Shown: positions 58,866 through 64,000 of the stretch, one piece after another | Layout: the number at the start of each line of letters is the position of its first letter | Position numbering within the stretch: the first letter of the stretch is position 1 | NCBI RefSeq assembly: GCF_019970065.1 | Contig: NZ_JAHXYH010000003.1 | Location: 248,001-312,000, forward strand | DNA length: 64,000 bases | From: Chryseobacterium sp. OSA05B | GTDB lineage: Bacteria > Bacteroidota > Bacteroidia > Flavobacteriales > Weeksellaceae | Direction: 5' to 3' | Translations under genes and position numbers: made by a program | The notes under the pieces: generated by a model | What the model saw: the letters and a program-made list of their open reading frames with translations, nothing else | Database searches by the model: none | What the model was told of the DNA's origin: nothing

Positions 58866-60353
58866 ATGGATAGTCCGGTTAAGATTCCTTATCAAAGTTT
58901 TATAGAAATTGACAGAAATTCAGAAACTTCGATCTATATGCAGATTGCGAATCAATTGATCAATGCGATTCAGAGAGGTTTTCTGCCATACGGTACCAAG
59001 CTACCGGGAACGAGAACCTTTAGTGAAGTGCTGGAAATCCACAGGAATACCGCTGTTGCCGTTTATGATGAATTATCTGCACAGGGTTGGGTGGAAAGCC
59101 TTCCCAATAAAGGAACTTTCATCATCGGAGAACATCAGGAAAAACCGGTAAAGGTTAAAAACTTTGAAAAAAACAACCTTCAGAATTATCCTGAAACAAC
59201 AGGTTTTTCGTTTAAAACTTCGAATATTTTAGACAATCCTTTTGAACATTCAGACTGTGAGTATGTTTTTAATGATGGTGTACCGGATATCAGACTGACT
59301 CAGATCGGACAGCATTCGAGGTTTTACAGCTCTATTCTTAAAAGGAAATCCAATCAGAAAATGCTGGGCCATTATAATCACGATGGAAGTGAATTTTTTA
59401 AGGAACATCTGTCAAATTACCTTAATCTATCCCGGGGACTGCCTATTTCAAAGAATAATCTCCTTATTACCCGAAGCACGGAAATGAGTATTTATATTGT
59501 TTCCGAAATTCTACTTTCCGCAGGAGATACCGTGTTGGTAGGTGCTTTGAGCTATTTTTCGGTCAATATGATCTTTCAAAAAGCTGGAGTTCATATTGTT
59601 TCAATGCCTATTGATGAGGATGGAATTATAGTAGAGAGCGTTCGGGAGACCTGTAAAAAGCAGAAAATCAGAATGCTTTACCTTACACCGCATCACCACT
59701 ATCCTACTACTTTTGCTTTAAGTGCACAACGAAGACTTGAGCTGCTCGATCTTGCCCACGAGTATGGATTTATCATCCTTGAAGATGATTATGATTATGA
59801 ATTTCATTACGACAAAAGTCCGATTCTTCCACTGGCAAGTGCAGATACTAATGGAATGGTGATTTATATCGGATCTTTTGGGAAATCATTGGCACCTGGA
59901 TTCAGAACCGGCTTTATTGTCGCTCCGGAAAATCTGATGGTCGAGATGAGGAAGTATCTCGGAATTATAGACCGTCAGGGTGATATCTTAATGGAAAGGG
60001 CTTTGGGCGAAATGATTGAGGAAGGAGAAATACACCGGTATCTTAAAAAATCTTTAAAGATTTATCAGGAAAGACGGAATCACTTTGCAGAACTTCTTAA
60101 GGGAAATTTAGATGAATGTATACAGTTTCAAAAGCCTTCGGGAGGTCTCGCTTTCTGGCTGGAATGGACTATTCCGGTGAACCTGATGCAGCTGAGCCGG
60201 AACTGTGCGCAGAATAATTTATTTATTCCTAAAACACTGCTTTATCAGACCAAGGATCTTACGGCGATGAGATTGGGTTTTGGAAATCTCAACTTTGAGG
60301 AAATGGAGAAAAGTATTGAAATTCTTTCTGATCATACTAGAAAGCTGCTATAA
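58866..60353 (+). CDS. MocR-type GntR regulator divergent from the biotin operon
   Basis: 495 aa. GntR winged helix (SIYMQIANQLINAIQRGFLP; PGTRTFSEVLEIHRNTAVAVYDELSAQGW) fused to a fold-type I aminotransferase domain with LEDDYDYEFHY and PLP-lysine motif IGSFGKSLAPGFRTGF. It is a paralogue of the regulator at 24807, sharing TPHHH(Y/F)PTT and the DRQGD...E block. Only 65 nt separate its start from that of the biotin operon, so it is the likely regulator. The ligand could be PLP, KAPA or DAPA aldimine; inference. Confidence 0.9.
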   Translation: MDSPVKIPYQSFIEIDRNSETSIYMQIANQLINAIQRGFLPYGTKLPGTRTFSEVLEIHRNTAVAVYDELSAQGWVESLPNKGTFIIGEHQEKPVKVKNFEKNNLQNYPETTGFSFKTSNILDNPFEHSDCEYVFNDGVPDIRLTQIGQHSRFYSSILKRKSNQKMLGHYNHDGSEFFKEHLSNYLNLSRGLPISKNNLLITRSTEMSIYIVSEILLSAGDTVLVGALSYFSVNMIFQKAGVHIVSMPIDEDGIIVESVRETCKKQKIRMLYLTPHHHYPTTFALSAQRRLELLDLAHEYGFIILEDDYDYEFHYDKSPILPLASADTNGMVIYIGSFGKSLAPGFRTGFIVAPENLMVEMRKYLGIIDRQGDILMERALGEMIEEGEIHRYLKKSLKIYQERRNHFAELLKGNLDECIQFQKPSGGLAFWLEWTIPVNLMQLSRNCAQNNLFIPKTLLYQTKDLTAMRLGFGNLNFEEMEKSIEILSDHTRKLL

Positions 60354-61152
60354 TATAATTGTTATAAATTTCCCACAGATCCCACGGATCACACAGATAA
60401 TTGTTTTTTATAAATCTGTGAAATCTGTAGTATCTGTGGGATAAAAAATATACTTACTGTAATTTACCACGCAAAGTTTTATGTTTGACACTTTTCATTT
60501 TAAGGATTGAAAAAGTTGATCTGATGAAGCGAGAAGATTTGCATAACAGAGTCATTACAAATAATTGTTAAAAATTTCCCGCAGATCACACGGATCACGC
60601 AGATGATTGCGTTTTTATGAAGCTGTATGTAAGCAAAAAATATCAACCACAAAAGTCACAAAAGTTTTCTTGAAACACTTAAGTTTATTTAAAGTTTAAA
60701 AGCTTATCGTAAAAGTACACTTAAGTTTTGTGAAAATCTCTGATTTTCTTTACCATAACGGGAAGATCCGCCGGATCTTTTTAATCTGCGAGAGATAATA
60801 TTTTAAACCATTAAGGACCATTAAGTTTTTAAGAATATGAAGTTTAGCATCGCATTAAAGCTTACAGCTTAAAAAATCATTTGATTTTTCTTAACCAACC
60901 TTACTACCTTCATTTATCTTAATGTTTTAGAAAGTGTACCATGAGAATCTGGGAAAGGAAAAGAAATGGGTTTATTTATGTTTGATTTTAAATGAAGTTT
61001 TGAAATTAAACACAGATGACACAGATTTTCACAGATGTTTGCGTTGTATGGGTTTTTGAAATCCGTGCGACAAAAGTAGAATTAGTTGTAAGGAACTTTG
61101 AAATAAAAAAAGTGCAACGGTTAGGTTACACTTATCTAAAATTTTGTTTTTG
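60354..61152. other. 800-base gene-free stretch of degenerate repeats
   Basis: No coding sequence I can support. Contents: TTTCCCACAGATCCCACGGA (60369-60388) facing AAATCTGTGAAATCTGTAGT (60412-60431); a second copy with TTTCCCGCAGATCACACGGA (60576-60595); a 147-bp relative of 24598-24730 at 60804-60950; AACACAGATGACACAGATTT (61009-61028); and the terminator of the PepSY gene. Confidence 0.65.
61102..61133 (-). terminator. Terminator after the PepSY gene
   Basis: On the minus strand AAGTGTAAC, loop CTAACC, GTTGCACTT followed by TTTTTATTTC; stem with one wobble pair, 20 nt beyond the stop at 61153. Confidence 0.75.
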
Positions 61153-62337
61153 TTAATTTGTAGGCACTAAAGCCTTCATTTTCTTTTTCTTGGGTTTCTT
61201 CTTTTTTCTGTTCAGATAAATAATGAATCCTGTGATGGGAAGTGAAGCTGCAATCATACCTGCAAAAAGGTATAAAATCCGGCCTGTCATTCCAAATATG
61301 CTTCCTGTATGAAGGTCATAATTTCTTTCTCTTAAAGCCGTTCCATTACCGATATTTTTGTCTTTATAGGATTGATGTTTTAGGATTTTTCCTGAGTACT
61401 GATCAAAATTGAACTGCTCATTCTGGTACTGTTTATCACCGTAGGTTACCTCAGCATAATAAGTTCCTTCTTCTGTTTTCGGAAAGCTGATGAGTGCGGA
61501 TTTTTTATCAGCCAGGCTCTTTTCTATCCTGTTTCCTACAATATTCAAGATCTTTTTCTTGTCTGAAGATTCTTCGGAAGGAATGGTACTTTTAGCCTTC
61601 TGTTCAGTCTTCACCTTTCCGTTCAGTGTTTTTTTGACCCATTGATCCACCTCTTCAAAATTCCATATCAAGGCAGCGTATGAGATAAGACATAAAGGAA
61701 TAACGGCATAAAATCCCAGGACATTGTGCATATCGTAATTAACCCTTTTCCATTTGGCTGATGTCTTGATCATAAACATCCCTTTGAGTGCTTTCTTATT
61801 CATTTTACGTGGAAACCAGATGACCAGTCCTGAGAAAAGCATGACAGCCAATATCAATGTTGAAGATCCGGTAATGGTTTTACCAATTTTTTCACCCAAT
61901 AAGAGTCTGCGGTGAAGATCCATCACGATCTCAAAAAAATCATTTTTGGCATTTTCAACCTCAAGAACTTTTCCGGTGTAAGGATCCACATAAACCCTGT
62001 AATAATGAATATAAGAACCCCAATAGGTCAAAGCCTCCTTGTCCATTTTCAGGGAGCGAAACGCATAGCTTCTGGATGGATCTGAGGATATTTCTACCCT
62101 GCTTACCTTTAAACTGTCCGGAAGCGCCTGCTCTGCTTTCAATTTAAGTTCAGAAAATGGGAGTTTTTCTTTTTTTATAGTTTTGACGAAATATTTCTCC
62201 GGGTGTATGGCATGTTTCAGTTCTTTTTCAAAAGCGAGAATACATCCTGTCACTGCCATTATCACAATTATAAGCCCGGACGTTAGTCCGAGCCATAGAT
62301 GTAATTGATATGCTGTCTTTCTGAGTATAGAATTCAT
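61153..62337 (-). CDS. PepSY-domain membrane protein of iron uptake (PiuB-like)
   Basis: 394 aa from the ATG at 62337, which is 1 nt from the stop of the TonB receptor. Four membrane segments (LHLWLGLTSGLIIVIMAVTGCILAFEKEL; TGSSTLILAVMLFSGLVIW; VLGFYAVIPLCLISYAALIW; ILYLFAGMIAASLPITGFIIYL) flank a large periplasmic PepSY domain. The Lys-rich tail is cytoplasmic. Such proteins accompany siderophore receptors and are thought to reduce or handle the imported iron complex. Immediate coupling to the receptor supports that role. Confidence 0.88.
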   Translation of the reverse strand: MNSILRKTAYQLHLWLGLTSGLIIVIMAVTGCILAFEKELKHAIHPEKYFVKTIKKEKLPFSELKLKAEQALPDSLKVSRVEISSDPSRSYAFRSLKMDKEALTYWGSYIHYYRVYVDPYTGKVLEVENAKNDFFEIVMDLHRRLLLGEKIGKTITGSSTLILAVMLFSGLVIWFPRKMNKKALKGMFMIKTSAKWKRVNYDMHNVLGFYAVIPLCLISYAALIWNFEEVDQWVKKTLNGKVKTEQKAKSTIPSEESSDKKKILNIVGNRIEKSLADKKSALISFPKTEEGTYYAEVTYGDKQYQNEQFNFDQYSGKILKHQSYKDKNIGNGTALRERNYDLHTGSIFGMTGRILYLFAGMIAASLPITGFIIYLNRKKKKPKKKKMKALVPTN

Positions 62338-62338
62338 A

Positions 62339-64000
62339 TTAAAACTTAAGAGTAACCTCCGCCACAAAGTTACGAGGCATTTGGGCAACTATAACACCCT
62401 GCCCTGCGAAATACTGCGCATTTCCTAAATTATTCATTTTAAATCCTAATCTGTATCTTTCTTTTTCAAGAGATACGGAAGCGTTCACTAAAGTATAAGC
62501 CGGGAATATAAACTGTCCTGTTGTCACGTTGTCTACGCTAATCTGCTCACCCACACGGTTCACACCAAAGCCTACTCCGAGACCTGAAAGTCCTTGGATC
62601 GGCAATATGTAGCTCACCCATGAATTGAATACATTAGCCGGACCTGAAGACGATGGACGACGGCCATCTACATTGGCAGCAGCCTTTACAAACTTACTGT
62701 CGTTATAAGAATATCCCGCCATAATGTTCAGTCCCTGGATCGGGTTCAGGATGGTTTCAATTTCGATCCCTTTACTTCTTTGTTCTCCGTCCTGGATCGT
62801 CACATTATAACTTGTTCCGCCGCGGGTCACAATATCTGCTCTTAGCATATTGTCAACCAGAATATCATAATATCCTACCGTGAAATTCACTCTGTTTCTC
62901 CAAAGATTTCCTTTGAATCCTACTTCCCACTGATTGGATCTCTGCGGTTTGAAATCTCCACTAAAGTCTGCAAGCGGCTGCGCAACCGGAGCTACATTAC
63001 TGAAACCATTCATATAGTTAGCATAGGCAGAGAGACGGTCTTTGAAGATCTGATAGGATAAACCAAGTTTTGGAGACAACGCATTCTGGTTGAATGTCCC
63101 CGTATTGGTATTCTTAACCAGATCAAGTTGTCCTTTGCTTTCATAATGGTCAAAACGTAAACTTAGCAAAGTAACCAAACGGTCTGTAATATATACCGCA
63201 TCAGAAATATAAGCGCCATAAATATTGCTTGATGCTGTATTTCTTACTAAAGGTGCTGTAGAAGTTTGAATTTTCTGTAACGCTAAATCTCTGGTTATAT
63301 TTCCATATAATCCTGTGACAGGCGAAGCTATAGGTGCTGTAGGATTTTTAGGGTCAATGTAATCAAAAACAACAATTGGAGAAAGGTTATTGTTCAAAGA
63401 CTGGTTTAAATAATCTAATCCGACAAGAACTTTATTTTTGATTTTTCCTATTTTAAATTCCCCGTTAAAGTTCTGCTGAATGCTGGTAGACGCTCCTTCA
63501 CCATTCTGCCACTGTACATTACGCTCCAAAAGGTTATCTGTAGCTCCTCTCATGAACTGATACTGATAGAGTCCTTCCGTTTTTCTGTAATTTCTTGAGA
63601 TCAGAGTCTGAGAACTCCACTGATCTGAAATTTTATAATTAATCTCAGCTTTTACATTGATGGAAGGTGCTTTTAAGGTCATATCATTATTGGAATAAGA
63701 CCTCTTCCAGTCATATCCAAGCTCATCAGGCGTGGTTGCGATGAATGCTCTGGTTCTCGGTAAAAAGATAATCGGTGTATTCGTTCCTTCATAGGTGTAA
63801 ATCTGGGCTCCCAAATTAAACTTTAACCGGTCATTCACCTGGTAGCTGAATGTAGGCGCTACAAACATGGATTTTCTGAACTCCGAATCTCTGAATCCGT
63901 TCTGATATTGGTACGCTGCATTCAAACGGAATAAAGTCTTCCTTGAATCCGTGATTGGGCCATATACATCAGCCGTGACACGGTTCAGGTTATAACTTCC
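62339..64000 (-). CDS. TonB-dependent siderophore receptor, N-terminal part missing
   Basis: 554 codons are in the window; the frame continues past the right edge, so signal peptide and plug are outside. The first visible residues (GSYNLNRVTADVYGPI) belong to the end of the plug/first barrel strand of FhuA/FpvA-type receptors. Typical segments are LSPKLGLSYQIFKDRLSAYANYMNGF, NQWEVGFKGNLWRNRVNFTVGYYDI, QRSKGIEIETILNPIQGLNIMAGYSYNDSKF and the terminal barrel strand NFVAEVTLKF. It imports a ferric siderophore through the outer membrane. It heads an operon with the PepSY gene. Confidence 0.92.
   Translation of the reverse strand, partial: GSYNLNRVTADVYGPITDSRKTLFRLNAAYQYQNGFRDSEFRKSMFVAPTFSYQVNDRLKFNLGAQIYTYEGTNTPIIFLPRTRAFIATTPDELGYDWKRSYSNNDMTLKAPSINVKAEINYKISDQWSSQTLISRNYRKTEGLYQYQFMRGATDNLLERNVQWQNGEGASTSIQQNFNGEFKIGKIKNKVLVGLDYLNQSLNNNLSPIVVFDYIDPKNPTAPIASPVTGLYGNITRDLALQKIQTSTAPLVRNTASSNIYGAYISDAVYITDRLVTLLSLRFDHYESKGQLDLVKNTNTGTFNQNALSPKLGLSYQIFKDRLSAYANYMNGFSNVAPVAQPLADFSGDFKPQRSNQWEVGFKGNLWRNRVNFTVGYYDILVDNMLRADIVTRGGTSYNVTIQDGEQRSKGIEIETILNPIQGLNIMAGYSYNDSKFVKAAANVDGRRPSSSGPANVFNSWVSYILPIQGLSGLGVGFGVNRVGEQISVDNVTTGQFIFPAYTLVNASVSLEKERYRLGFKMNNLGNAQYFAGQGVIVAQMPRNFVAEVTLKF

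Overview
The window looks like a chromosomal segment of a Chryseobacterium-type flavobacterium (Bacteroidota, Weeksellaceae). The evidence is an AT-rich sequence, promoters of the Bacteroidota form (TTG/TTTG, about 17-20 nt, then TAnnTTTG), A-rich start regions without clear Shine-Dalgarno sequences, signal peptides ending in AQ or SC, and family content typical of the group (GT14 transferases, C1q-like secreted proteins, ClC-CBS channels, short GG-leader bacteriocin-like peptides). I see no rRNA, tRNA, CRISPR array, prophage or insertion sequence. Identifications come from reading motifs, not from searches.

Layout. 1-7.7 kb: a truncated secreted PQQ-type sugar dehydrogenase, a Gly/Val-rich bacteriocin-like peptide, a GT14 glycosyltransferase, a type I methionine aminopeptidase, a lipoprotein gene interrupted by an in-frame stop, and a large AsmA-like protein. 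7.8-14.6 kb: a DNA-damage block with a DnaE2-like polymerase and a DinB polymerase (minus strand), divergent from a LexA-like HTH-S24 regulator and AlkB (plus strand), plus exonuclease III. A 48-bp element occurs twice in the divergent region, once next to each start codon. 14.7-24.4 kb: stress and housekeeping genes, namely YciF-like ferritin-fold protein, alkyladenine glycosylase, Tat-exported alkaline phosphatase, MerC-like protein under a palindromic operator, Nudix, AraC, deacetylase lipoprotein, DoxX and a 55-aa membrane peptide. 24.8-31.8 kb: a MocR regulator, a thiol/rhodanese pair, an FAD dehydrogenase, an SDR and an aldo/keto reductase.

32-41.3 kb: three tandem C1q-like secreted proteins, a ClC-CBS channel, a lipoprotein carrying a JAMM-like HxHP...S..D motif, an aldo/keto reductase and a 601-aa protein with TIM-barrel/NMO-like signatures. 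41.5-47.5 kb: a siderophore-linked cluster (MFS exporter, siderophore-interacting reductase, Crp/Fnr regulator, second reductase) preceded by a near-perfect FNR/CRP-type palindrome, then another Crp/Fnr regulator and a PchR-like AraC regulator. 47.6-53.9 kb: VOC protein and MATE exporter, a two-repeat mannan-binding lectin of the Microcystis viridis lectin (MVL) type, a divergent AraC/MFS pair with mirror-image promoters, a GNAT and a DUF421 protein with a zinc-ribbon tail.

54-60.4 kb: a biotin operon transcribed leftward in the order ferritin-fold protein, bioF, bioD, bioB, bioA, with a MocR regulator divergent from it. The first gene encodes a four-helix protein with complete diiron ligand spacing (E, ExxH, E, ExxH) and overlaps bioF; no recognised pimeloyl-forming gene is in the operon, so this protein is the most interesting candidate for a new step. 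60.4-61.1 kb is a gene-free stretch packed with degenerate repeats, followed by a PepSY membrane protein and a truncated TonB-dependent siderophore receptor. Several families of short degenerate repeats lie between genes throughout, including inside the biotin operon.
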